Shown here: positions 12,501 through 22,520 of the stretch, piece by piece | Numbering within the stretch: the stretch's first letter is position 1 | How the letters are laid out: every line of letters begins with the position of its first letter | DNA from: Gentiana macrophylla | Lineage: Eukaryota > Streptophyta > Magnoliopsida > Gentianales > Gentianaceae | Assembly: GCA_026214975.1 (NCBI GenBank) | Contig: CM047806.1 | Location: 101,572,239-101,636,238 of the forward strand | Direction of reading: 5' to 3' | Length of the DNA stretch: 64,000 nt | The notes under the pieces: generated by a model | Told to the model about the DNA's origin: nothing | Database searches by the model: none | The model's input: the letters and a program-made list of their open reading frames with translations, nothing else | Position numbers and translations under genes: made by a program

Positions 12501-13507
12501 CATCGAAAATGACATAACATAGTTAAGAGCCCAACTTGACAGCGGGAACAACGATTTGAAGAATCGATGAAGTTAGTGGACAACAACGACAATCATCAAA
12601 CAGCTTGCTTCAAACTTCACATCTACTCAAAATGTCATAATGATCTTATTCTAGATGTGAGGAAATCGAGCAAGGAAATACCTTTGAAAGAAAAGTTTTT
12701 GAAAGACCAACTTGCATCTATCCATCAAAACTTGATACACTTGCTGAAACACCTAAGCATGGTGAGGCTGCTGGAACATCTCAACCTGCTGGATTGGATC
12801 CTAAACTTACTGAGAGGATAAATCTACTGGAGCAGACTTTGCAATCAAGGATTACTGCAGTTGATACAAGAACTGAAATTATGGAAGGACAACTGAGTAC
12901 TCTGGTTATCACACAGGAGAGTGTTCATGGCCTGCTGTCCCATTTTGTTGATGATGTCACTAAGGGGGAAGAGGGCCAAACAGCAGTAGCAAAAGAGACT
13001 GCAAGGATTTTTGCCAAGAAGAAATGGGAGAATGAGATAAATGCATTCAGGGAACTCACACTTTGGCGAGTTCAACTTACTGATGATCTCCTTAAACAAT
13101 ACAAGAATGAGTACTACAACAGGAGGAAACCTTATCATGACAAGGGATTTCATGATGGTCTAAACTCATTCTTGGGATTGAAGTTTTGGGAAGCAAGAGT
13201 CAAAGTCTTAAGGGCAAGTTTCAGAGGTGGAAGAGGTGGAAGAAGTGGTAGAGGTGAAAGGAGTTTGCCTATCACTAAAGCAAAGGACTCACTTGATGAA
13301 TTCAAAGAATTATACATGAAATTTGGATTCAGAGTGAATCAAATCAATCTCATCCTACCTGAAGCATGGAACTGGTGGAAAGAAGTGAATCCCTATATTG
13401 ATTTCACTTTGATTGAAAATGAATGGATGAGAGACATGATAGAAGAGATAAGAGCCTACCAAGAGCAAGTGGAGAAGGCCAGACAAGATAGAGAAAGAAG
13501 ACAGTAG
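9525..13507 (+). pseudogene. Extra reading region of Sirevirus-like copia (env-position ORF)
   Basis: About 4 kb of largely open but frameshifted sequence between RNase H and the 3' LTR, in the position of the Sirevirus env-like gene. Open pieces are 9525-10088, 10164-10394, 10475-10906, 11072-11962, 11637-12422 and 12794-13507. The first 187 residues (YTNVVSFWKNIVVNEGEEAF, then SSLLREVFGF) resemble the N-terminal domain found in accessory ORFs of plant retroelements. The middle is very acidic and Glu/Val-rich. The last piece is charged and contains an Arg-Gly run (GGRGGRSGRGERS) near 13225-13262, and ends RQDRERRQ. No signal peptide or convincing membrane segment was seen, so an envelope role is not supported. 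The function is unknown. Confidence 0.65.
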
Positions 13508-13655
13508 ACCAGCATAATTAATCTGCTTTATCCTTGTTGTATCTAGACTGCAATAATGTGAACAAATGTTTATAATGAAAGATGACTGAAATTTGTTCTG
13601 TTTTTGTTTTAATCTTTTTGCTTTGCTGTTAGGTGAGGGTAGTGGCATCATCACC

Positions 13656-13669
13656 AAAAAGGGGGAAAT
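13656..13669 (+). other. Polypurine tract of the copia element
   Basis: A purine run (AAAAAGGGGGAAAT) directly precedes the 3' LTR. It would prime plus-strand DNA synthesis. The wording around it, CACCAAAAAGGGGGAAATTG, is typical of Sirevirus 3' ends. Confidence 0.9.
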
Positions 13670-15383
13670 TGTTGGATTTATTTTTTAGTTTTAGTGATGA
13701 GTGACAGACTAACTGTTATATAGCAAAGGAAAAAAGATGTCTAGATCAAATGTATAGGTTTATTAGAGTTTGATCTTTGACTAGGTTTGATCAAACAAGC
13801 ACTGTAATAGTCAGCTGATTTATATCAAGAGACCCGGTCTATATCGATGAGGTAGATAGGTCGATGAGACTAGTCGAAACCTCTTTGAAAGCCGGAGTGA
13901 GGGCTCAAACTCGATTAATGAAGGCTAAGGGATCAAACTTAGTAATTAAAGTCAAGGATATGGAATCAGAATTTAGGCAAGTCTGTGATGATCTAAACTG
14001 ATTACATATACCTTGTGAAGAAGGTCTAAGTTCCTTAAGTTGAATGGTGATTGGAACTTAGTTATTTGCAAAAAGGTGTAATCTAACTTTACAAATAAAA
14101 AGTTAGATAAAAGAAGTCTGTTGCATTGTGTTTTAAACACAGCAAATTATAGTCCAGCAGACTGATAGATATCTCAGTAGACTGATAAACCTGCTGATAT
14201 ATATACCTCAGTTAATTCAAGATTACATTGGAATATTACATGGATAAGGACAGCCAACTACCTCTGATTTATCAAACAAATCAATGGATGAGATTAAAAA
14301 GACATTGGGATGATTCAGGACTTTATCCAATGGTTTTAAGTCAAAGGGTGGACATACTGCATTCTCATCAAAAGGATTACGACGATGTCGATCCTATGAA
14401 TAGTGACAGAAAGCAAGTCAGATGGGACAAAACCAGCAACGGTTTTATTTGAATTTCAAATACAAGTCACATGGACTCCTACCTATAAATAGAGGACTTT
14501 CAACTCAGAAAAAGAGGGTGACCTTTTAAAGAGAAAAATATAAGAGATAATTCTGAGCTGCAAGAACACCCTGCTGAACCTACTGAACTCTATACTACTG
14601 ATCCAGAGAAAATCTTCAAGCGTATTCTGTATTCAAGCTACATCAAGTTTACACACTTGAAGACTGCAAGCTGCTGATTATATCATCCTAATCAAGCTGC
14701 TGCAACTGAATCATTTACTTGATTCAATCTTTATTTTACAAAGAACTCAAGTAAAGACAAAGAAGCATCTGTTGGGTGTGAAAGATCGTTGTTTGTGGTG
14801 GAGCTGGTGAAGAGGCAATCCTACCCTTCAAGGACCAGTGGAAGACTTTGGAGCAGCAATCCCACCTATTCCTAGTTTTCAGTTTGTGAAGCCATAGTTA
14901 TTCGTGAAGGACAAGCAACTTAGAAATCTTTGTAACAGATACATCAAAGATCTCTAGTGAATTACCTCCAACATAACAGGAGAAGAGTGGGTGACAGATT
15001 ACACCATCTGGAACCACTATAAAATCTGCCTACTTACTTTTCTGCATTTACATTCTGCATTTAATTTATTATACACATCAACCTACTGAATCTAGCAACT
15101 GAAATCACACACATACACTACTGAGTATCTAATACTTAGTATCATATTTAACAACAAGTATTATGGCTTAATTTTTTATATAATTCCGCAGCACAAATTC
15201 AGTAAACTCAACTATCAATAGACTCACGTGTATCGGCCAGGCTCTTGAGAGTCACCAGACTATCGAGGTATCAAAGAAGTTTCTTGAAGTTCTTGTGTTT
15301 GTTAACTCCAAAAGTTTTAAGTGTTAATTTTATTCACCCCCCCCCCCTCTAAACTTAACCAAAGCCTTTTCAAGGGACCAACA
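13670..15383 (+). repeat. Copia 3' LTR
   Basis: A 1714-base LTR from TGTTGG to CCAACA, followed by the AGAAT target duplication. It is about 80 bases longer than the 5' LTR, mainly from a segment near 13715-13780 that is shorter in the other copy. A C run of about nine bases occurs near 15340. Confidence 0.93.
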
Positions 15384-15388
15384 AGAAT

Positions 15389-15640
15389 ACTGGTATCTGC
15401 TGCCCATTCTGTTCTTTAATCGACAGCGCGCTCGGTTAGCCTTCACACCGCCCAAGATATCGAACAATGCTTCCCCTTCCTGAGGAGCGGTCAAAGTTGG
15501 AAGTTTGGCCAGGTATATCTTTAGTTCGTCAAGTGCTTCATGACTCTGATCATCCCACTGAAATGGACTGGCTCTTCTCAAGATTTTAAAGAAAGGTAAA
15601 GCACGCTGCGCTGATCTTGATAAGAATCTATTCAAGGCAG
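15389..15640 (-). pseudogene. Ty3/gypsy RT thumb and RNase H, upstream part
   Basis: In minus-strand reading the frame shows LNRFLSRSAQRALPFFKIL, FQWDDQSHEALDELKIYL and LTAPQEGEALF, the connection region of gypsy RT and the start of its RNase H. It runs into the copia insertion at 15388 and continues at 1649. The sequence near 15390-15460 is frameshifted. Confidence 0.82.
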
Positions 15641-15644
15641 CTAT

Positions 15645-16631
15645 TCATCCTGTCAGACGCTCTACCTCTTTTATGTTTTTTGGTGGGGACATAGTTTTTA
15701 ATGCATTGATTTTATCTGGGTTTGCTCTGATTCCGTCCACGGATATCATATATCCCAGGAACTTCCATGATCTAACTCCAAATGTACACTTCTTTGGGTT
15801 GAGCTTCATCTGAGTTTTCCTTAAAACTCCAAAAACTTCTCGGACATCGTTTAAGTATTGGTCAAGAGACTTGCTCTTGATCAGGAGGTCATCCACGTAC
15901 AACTCCATACACTTTCCTATCTGATCGGAAAAGATTGTGTTGACAGCCCTCTGATATGTTGCTCCTGCATTCTTTAGTCCAAAAGGCATAGTGACATAGC
16001 AGTACGTTCCGAATTCTGTTACGAAAGCAGTCTTTTCCGCATCTTCTGGATGCATCATGATCTGGTGATAGCCCCTGTACGCATCTCAGAACACGAACAC
16101 CTCATATCCTACCGTTGAGTCTACTAACCGATCAATCTTAGGCAAGGCATAACAGTCCTTTGGACATGCCTTATTCAGATCGGTGAAATCCACACACATC
16201 CTTCAGCTGCCATCTGGCTTCTTGACCAGTATAGGGTTAGCTAACCATTCAGGATATATCACTTCTTTGTTTATGTTTGCCTGCAATAGCTTTGTTACCT
16301 CTTGCTTGATCGCCTCAATGCTTTCAGGGGCGAAGTGCCTTTTCTTTTGCCGAACAGGCTTCCTGCTCGGATCTATCTTCAACTTGTGGACTGCCAGGTC
16401 GGGAGACAGCCCTGGCATATCTTCTTCTCTCCAAACGAACACGTCTCTGAATTCCTCCAAGATTTTCATCAAGGATTCTTTATGCGGGGGGAATCCACGC
16501 TCCAATGCTAACTGTTGAATCCTCATTTTCATCCCATAAACGAACAGCCTGTGTCTGGTCTTCAGAAGACCAATTCTCTTCGTCGCCAGGTAGCATTTCT
16601 TCAATACTGACTTGTTTGACCATTTTCCCAC
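15645..16631 (-). pseudogene. Ty3/gypsy reverse transcriptase
   Basis: Two frames make up the domain. 16631-16203 carries the leader and the first RT blocks (HKLKIDPSRKPVRQKKRHF, EVIYPEWLANPILVKKPDGS). 16058-15645 carries FGTYCYVTMPFGLKNAGATY, the catalytic MELYVDDLLIKSKS (YVDD) and CTFGVRSWKFLGYMIS. Between them, at 16060-16200, the frame contains a stop and the conserved region is still readable. The domain order protease, RT, RNase H, integrase identifies gypsy. Confidence 0.9.
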
Positions 16632-17220
16632 TTACTGTTGCAGTGTAACAGCTCCTGGTTGTTTCCGCATCTCCTCTGATCTCTATCGATCCTTCCCTAG
16701 TTGGAATTTTCATGCTAACATGAGCTGGTGAGATTACAGACCGGAGGTCTATAAGGGCTGGTCTTCCTATGATTACGTTGTAAGCCGATGGTGTCTTTAC
16801 CACCACATAGTCCACCATTAGGGTCCTGCCCCTGGTTCCATCTCCAAAAGTAGTGAGCAGTTTGATCACCCCCAGCGGATGAACCGGAGGTCCTGTGAAG
16901 CCGAACAAGGGAGTTGAAACAGGAGTTAGGTCGGCGTCCTTCAGTTTCATCGCTCTGAAAACGTTATAGTAGAGGACATTCACAGCACTACCAGTGTCCA
17001 TGCATATTCTCTTTATCCGGTTCTTCCTAATCACTACTTCTATCACCAATCCTTTGTTGTTGACTACCAAGGGCAATGAATCTCTCGGACCATACACTAC
17101 CTCTCCTGACATCCTTTGCTTTCTGTTCGTGGAAGTAGGAGCAGTAGACCTGCTGTTGTTTTCTTCTTCTAAAACCCTTGAGCTGTTCAGCCCCCCTGAG
17201 ATCGTATTGATCGTGTTCAC
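16480..17220 (-). pseudogene. Ty3/gypsy aspartic protease region
   Basis: A 246-residue frame. The catalytic motif CMDTGSAVNVLY lies about a third of the way in, followed by GFTGPPVHPLGVI and YNVIIGRPALIDL, which mark the flap and the C-terminal end of Tat/Athila-type proteases. The enzyme would process gag-pol. It is upstream of RT in the same strand and reads through to the RT leader with little gap. The protease core itself has no stop. Confidence 0.88.
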
Positions 17221-17399
17221 ATGGCGGTTATCTGCGTGACCCTCAGGGTCTGGAGAACGATCTCTTCTCGTCCGATGCTCGTCTCGCTATTCTCTATCGC
17301 TATTATTATGGCGCTTAAATTCTTGTCGTCCCTTCGGTTCGGCTTGTTGAGACCGATCTACGACCTCATCAAGTTTTCCTTCCATTATCGTTGCATCAA

Positions 17400-18351
17400 T
17401 GTCCCGGATTAGATCTTTTTACTGTTCTGAGTCATGCCCAACATCTTGATGATACTAACAATACTTGCTTTGGTTTCTGTTCTCTCTGGGTCTCCTCATC
17501 GAGGGTGGGGTACTAGCTATGCCCTTTCTTTGCATGATCGCAAGGACTTGTTCACGAGGCCTGTTCAGCGGAATAAAGTCTCTGTTCTGCAAAGCTCCCT
17601 TCTTTCCAAGCCGATCAGAGATGGGCGCAGTTACCCGATCCCAAACTGACTTTCTTTTCATATCCCATCTATCCTCAGGCTTACTTCTCTTGTTCTCGAT
17701 CACCTTTTTCCATCTCTCTTTTGAGTCTATTCGCTTCTTCCCCTGGCAATATTTGTATGCAACATCCAGACATTCCTCCATCGTGTGAGGGAGCTTGCTG
17801 TTAAGCTTCACATGTAACCGTCCCTCTCGCAGACCCGCTACGAAAGAGGCGACCAGCAACCTATCATCTGCGTCCTGCACTTGTGCGGCCTCTTTATTGA
17901 AACGCTTTATGAAGCGTAGTATGGACTCATCATGTTTTTGTTTTAACATCAACAAATGAGTTTGATTTCTTTGGAATGGTCGCGCCAAAATGAAGGCATG
18001 AACGAATTTTCGGGTCAAAGTTCCAAAATCTGAGATCGATCTAGGAGGAATCTTGTTGAACCATTCTCTGGCCCTTCCTGTTAGGAGTGTGTGGAAGGCT
18101 TTGCACTTCATCTCGTCTGATGCGTTGTACAAGTTCATGTGTGAGATGAACTGATGCATGTGATCATAAGGGTCCTTGGATCCATCATATGCATTGATCT
18201 TGGGAATCTTAAACCCGGCTGGACGGGGATAGTTGTCTATATGCTCAGTGAAAGGCGACGCACAGATCAGGTCATATGCTCGTCTTTCGAGCAGAGTGTC
18301 CAGTTCGGCCTTAGCCGTGCCGTTCAGGTGACGCATAGTTCCGTACTCCAT
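17400..18351 (-). pseudogene. Ty3/gypsy gag, main part with degenerate zinc knuckle
   Basis: A 298-residue frame from 18351 holds the retrotransposon gag domain: PRPAGFKIPKINAYDGSKDP, HMHQFISHMNLYNASDEM, TLLTGRAREWFNKIPPRSI and SFVAGLREGRLHVKLNSKLP. It ends at KYC, where a knuckle of the form C-x2-H/C begins. Beyond the stop at 17455 the reading continues as YHQDVGHDSEQ with the last cysteine codon destroyed. Gag would package the element's RNA. The knuckle damage and the upstream frameshifts make this copy defective. Confidence 0.87.
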
Positions 18352-18409
18352 GTGGGCACTCGATTCATGATCTCCGGTTTATTAGGGGCCTGTTGCTGGA
18401 GATTTGTCT

Positions 18410-18661
18410 CTAGTTTCTCTGGGGATCCCTCCTCTTGAGGGTGTCGTCCAGAATAATTTTAATGGTAGTATTGTCCAGATTTTTCAAGGCGTCAACCAAT
18501 GCCTGATTGGTTGGGTCTTGGAGGACTGGATTTGGTTGATCCCCAACGATATCCGCCCTTTTCTGGGCTGCTGCGTCTTGAGTCTCTCCCTGTGTGGTTG
18601 AAGTTCCTCCCTGTTGAGTCGGATCTGTGTTTTTCTTAGCAGTGTTCTTTGGTGGTGCCAT
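18410..18661 (-). pseudogene. Ty3/gypsy gag, N-terminal part
   Basis: An 83-residue frame starting MAPPKNTAKKN at 18661, rich in Thr, Gln and Asp, ending in a TAG at 18410. Another frame (EKLETNLQQQAPNKPE) continues for about 30 codons before the main gag frame starts near 18351, so two frameshifts separate this leader from the gag core. The Met at 18661 is the first good start after the LTR leader. Confidence 0.7.
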
Positions 18662-18729
18662 AACGTCTGTAGGGATTCTGGTTCGTTAGATCGATTATAA
18701 GTAGAAGACCCTCCTTCCAATTGACGATG

Positions 18730-19362
18730 ATGGAAACCGTTTGTTAATTAATATGGGTCAATCTCCTATGTGATAATGATCGAAAACCCTAGAAACCCTA
18801 ATTTCTGCAAAAGAGGGACGAATTGTTTTATTCGTTTAGATTGAGCTCTCGTAATACTTCTGAGAGTTGCCTACGTATCCAATAGTCGAATTGGAATCAA
18901 GTCATCCGTAGTTCCTTAGGGTTTTTTATATAGGCGATATCTCACCCCTATTACTTGTTGAGCAAGTATTATAATTAATAATTATTCCCTAAGGATATAC
19001 TCGACTTAATCCCTAAAATCAAAGATAATTATGGAAATATTTAATGCCAAGATTGGAGTCTTTATAAATGAGGATTCTGTCCATATATAATTATCCTGCA
19101 TGCGGAATAACAATGGAGCTGTACGGAGCGTCCCACGCTCAGCCCCCAGAACCAATGTGGACTGAATCAAGCGGCTCTCTTCGCTGCACCTTGGCCGTCC
19201 TGCGGTGGCTGGAGGAGGAGCTTAGACCGATCTCCCGTGATAGACGATCTGCCCTCTGTTCAGTCCTTGGGGCCTTTGGCCCTTGAAGCCCTAGGCGTAA
19301 GGAGTTGTTATCTATTAAGCACCCTTAAAGGTGACACGTGGCGTAATTCGGGTCGGGTATCA
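18730..19362 (-). repeat. Ty3/gypsy 5' LTR (approximate limits)
   Basis: In element orientation the LTR probably starts TGATACCCGACCCGAATTA at about 19362. A TATA box (TATATAAAA) lies near 18920-18930 and an AATAAAA signal near 18815. The inner border is not certain because no clear primer-binding site was found between 18662 and 18800. The partner LTR is outside the window, so the limits cannot be checked by comparison. Confidence 0.55.
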
Positions 19363-19365
19363 TCA

Positions 19366-19654
19366 TATATCAATTGTGTAAATTTATGTAATGTGAGATG
19401 TTATGACTCAATTGTTATTCTCAATCTTTTATGAAACATTATATATAAGTCAAAACATGATTGAAAATATCGACCATTAATTTTTTTGGTTGATATATGT
19501 TACATACCTCTTCATATGTATTATGTATAGTATAATATATGCCATATTCTTCCATGTCAGACATCAATTATAATATAACCATACAGACAAAACTTATTGA
19601 TGCTTAAGATCGAGGAGAACATTAAAATATATTAATAATTGAAGACAAAAAAAT
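19366..19654. other. AT-rich stretch without recognised content
   Basis: Low-complexity AT-rich sequence between the gypsy LTR and the inverted-repeat region. I see no coding potential or element ends. Confidence 0.5.
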
Positions 19655-20339
19655 GTTACCAACAAGAACAATTATTTATATTCAAATATTTCCAACAAAG
19701 AAACCCGATCTATTGGAACTATAGGGTTTGTCCCAGACTCCCAGTGTAAGTGTGACTTTGTGCTTTATAATTTATATTCCATTTTGAAATTAACGTGCTT
19801 GCCGTGCTTGTTAATTAAATTCCGATCCTCTTTGAAATGAAAAAACAAAACAAAAACAAACAAAATTCACAATGACAAAATTTTCACCAAAAAAACAAAG
19901 AGACACTTATCAAAAGGAAATCTTACACATCTACACAAGTTTATAATATTGATCAAGGCTTATTATTCATCGTTATCCTAGTTAACGCAGTCACTAGATA
20001 GGTCGGGAGGACATCGTTTGACCCATCACCCTAACAATCTACGACATCTAAACTTAAGATTTTACCAAGGATACTCAAGATTCTAAGCTTGGCAAAAACT
20101 GAAAAACTTACGGATTGAAAAGATGTTGATATCAAAACAATCACGGCTAGGCGGTGTTCAAGAAACTCTATTGCGGTTAGTACAAACGTTGAGCGGATGA
20201 GCCACAAACTCAAGATGGAATATACAGCACAAAGTCACACTTACACCAGGAGTTTGGGACAAACCCTACAATTCCAATAGATCGGGTTTCTTTGTTGGAA
20301 ATATTTGAATTTAAGATCTTATTGGTAACTTTATTCATC
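19655..20339. repeat. Long inverted repeat with an inverted LTR fragment inside
   Basis: Arms of about 117 bases at 19655-19771 and 20223-20339 are near-perfect reverse complements (for example CCGATCTATTGGAA against TTCCAATAGATCGG). The intervening 450 bases include, at about 20018-20215, a reverse-complement copy of sequence found at 21990-22141 and 31901-31935. The block may be a fold-back element or the result of an inversion. No clear target duplication was seen. Confidence 0.75.
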
Positions 20340-20579
20340 TAGCTAGAACAAATGGTCCCGAAAAGCATATCCCCCGACATCCTTTCTGTAATACCCCTGA
20401 TTTCTGAGTGAGGGTAAAAAAGATAATCTTGTGTATTAATTCACTCTAATTATTATTTACATTTACTTTAAAGTTTTGAGAAAATTAGTAATGAATTAAA
20501 TTATTTTAATGGTAATTAATTCTATAAAAGCCGACCCATCCCCATTAACCCCATTATGCGACAGTTATCAGGAAAGTAT

Positions 20580-20839
20580 TGAAGAAAATCAGAATACGCA
20601 ATACGGAAGACACAAACTAGATGTTTTATTGAATTGATTAAAAATTCATAGAATGGATCACTCTTATATAGTGGAGAAATCATAAGAGATAATCCTAAAA
20701 AACTAATCCAAATGTAATTTTAATAATTTGAAAAACAAATAAACAATCTTTTATTCAAACTACTAAATTATCTTGACAATATATCATCTTTATCTCTTTT
20801 TCGAACTCCATTCATCTTCTGTTACTTTATCTTCTAATA
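20580..20839 (-). repeat. LTR of small retroelement (3' LTR)
   Basis: 260 bases that, read by eye, match 21686-21945 base for base. Such identity implies a very recent insertion or recent gene conversion. Confidence 0.92.
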
Positions 20840-21221
20840 CCCTCCCTCAAACGTTGCCGAGGTTGGAGGCAACGTTTGCCGTTAACCAGGAATCTGATAC
20901 GACTTTTTGACACCCACGGCTTTTAGCTCTCTCCGCCCGCTTTTTTTGGCTCACGCTTTGGCTTTTAGCATGTGGCTCTCTCTTTGTTTGTCGAAAAATC
21001 TTTTCAATTTTCTCCGATGGAGGGATCTGTCTTCACTGTAGCACCGTCTTCATTGTAGACGATGTCATAGATCTGCAATTTTTTTTTTCCCTTCTAATTG
21101 CATCATAAACGAAAGTGAATATAAATGGATGTCAAAGAAGAGAGATGATGTTATATGACATGATAAGGACTAGAGCAACAACCACAATTTTTTTTTATTT
21201 ATTTTAAGACACAATCTGTGA

Positions 21222-21222
<1 letters not shown>

Positions 21223-21316
<94 letters not shown>
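21223..21316. repeat. (AT)n microsatellite followed by poly-T
   Basis: About 60 bases of AT dinucleotide followed by about 30 T inside the small LTR element. Such tracts are hard to assemble and the length is unreliable. Confidence 0.9.
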
Positions 21317-21318
<2 letters not shown>

Positions 21319-21685
21319 ACTAAATATGCATGAAAGGAGAGGAATTATGTTCTGTATGCAACCATGACTAAAAAATGGACGAACTGGACTTACAAAAAAA
21401 TTGGATTTGGATAAGAAGGATGAACTTTGATTTATTGATATTTAAATTAAAATCATGCAATGCACAAATAATTGAACGAATATTGAAAAAACAACCAATG
21501 TATGTTTGATTCAGTCTTACTCAACCAAATTGATGAGAATGCAGACACGAAAATATGCAAAAATGAGGATTTTTTTATTTATTTTTTTATTTTTATTTTT
21601 TTTAAGCGAAAAAAAAAAGAAAAAGATCGGGCGAGGGTTCGCCAATATTAAGGCACTCGAACCCCCGCCTCTTTCTCTGATACCA

Positions 21686-21945
21686 TGAAGAAAATCAGAA
21701 TACGCAATACGGAAGACACAAACTAGATGTTTTATTGAATTGATTAAAAATTCATAGAATGGATCACTCTTATATAGTGGAGAAATCATAAGAGATAATC
21801 CTAAAAAACTAATCCAAATGTAATTTTAATAATTTGAAAAACAAATAAACAATCTTTTATTCAAACTACTAAATTATCTTGACAATATATCATCTTTATC
21901 TCTTTTTCGAACTCCATTCATCTTCTGTTACTTTATCTTCTAATA
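21686..21945 (-). repeat. LTR of small retroelement (5' LTR)
   Basis: Partner of 20580-20839. The primer-binding site lies immediately to its left on the plus map, proving minus orientation. Confidence 0.92.
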
Positions 21946-22520
21946 AGTATGAGACGGTCGAACTCTGGGGATTTGGGAGAAAAGAAGAGAGAAAAGGGGA
22001 TCTTGAGTTTGTGGATCAATCCACTCATCGTTTATGCTTACCGCAATAGAGTTTCCTGAACACCACACAGCCGTGATTGTTTTGATATCAATATCTCTCC
22101 AATCCGTAAGTTTTAGCCCAAGCTTTGAATCTTGAGTATCCTGTTGGGAAATTAATCAATCTAGCATGCTGTTTAACTCGTAATTCAAGCAAAAACGAAA
22201 CAAAAATTAGGACAGAAAACTTATTGACTGAGGCGAGTGTAGCACTCTGTCCTTAAAACGTTTTTGCCCCGATTATGTGCAAACGGTAATGGCAATCGTC
22301 TCCTAAGATACAACAGTCATACCTTCTTCGGGTTGTTGCACTTCAATGAGAAGAAGACGGCGAACCGATCCTGTTCAGTAAATCTCTTTGACTCGAAAAT
22401 ATATGCAAAGTATTTGGATGAGTATTTGAAAACATTTGGCCAGAATTTTGTCTAAGGAAAACATATAAAAAATCTGCATTTTCTTTCATACAATTTATGG
22501 GAATTTATAGGAGAAATGTG

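Larger units (their letters stand above)
1655..15383 (+). mobile_element. Sirevirus-like Ty1/copia retrotransposon with extra 3' reading region
   Basis: A complete plus-strand element of 13.7 kb: LTRs at 1655-3285 and 13670-15383, an initiator-tRNA-Met-type primer site at 3287, gag, protease, integrase, RT and RNase H in copia order. About 4 kb of further reading frames follow RNase H. Just before the 3' LTR stands the polypurine run AAAAAGGGGGAAAT. The long LTRs, the region after RNase H and this 3' end resemble plant Sireviruses (SIRE1-like). Coding frames are broken many times. Identical TSDs and long LTRs show it inserted as a unit, after the gypsy element it interrupts. Confidence 0.93.
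1..19362 (-). mobile_element. Ty3/gypsy (Tat-type) LTR retrotransposon, left end outside window
   Basis: A minus-strand element read from about 19362 down to 1: LTR, gag, aspartic protease, reverse transcriptase, RNase H, a second archaeal-type RNase H, and integrase at the window edge. The order and the second RNase H are those of the plant Tat lineage. It is interrupted at 1650-15388 by a copia element flanked by AGAAT. Removing that insert rejoins the RNase H reading frame, where motifs VSKALHGPEVRYSN and AHPITVITDQPL are visible. In-frame stops and frameshifts occur in gag, the zinc knuckle, RT and RNase H, so it is not autonomous as read. The 3' LTR lies outside the window. Confidence 0.9.
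20580..21945 (-). mobile_element. Small non-autonomous LTR retroelement (TRIM-like), intact
   Basis: A 1366-base element with 260-base LTRs at 20580-20839 and 21686-21945 and the target duplication AGTAT (20575-20579 and 21946-21950). It is on the minus strand: the primer site TGGTATCAGAG (initiator tRNA-Met) abuts the right LTR at 21675-21685, and a polypurine run (GAGGGAGGG) abuts the left LTR near 20840-20848. The 846-base interior has no gene and holds a long (AT)n and poly-T tract. The ends in element orientation are TA...CA instead of TG...CA. It must rely on another element's proteins. Confidence 0.92.

Noticed and set aside
9525..13507. Retroviral-type envelope gene
   Set aside because: Position fits, but no signal peptide, membrane anchor or cleavage-like site is visible, so only an env-position reading region is claimed.
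18662..18800. Primer-binding site of the gypsy element
   Set aside because: TTGGAAGGAGGG follows a possible LTR end but does not clearly match a tRNA 3' end, so no site is annotated.
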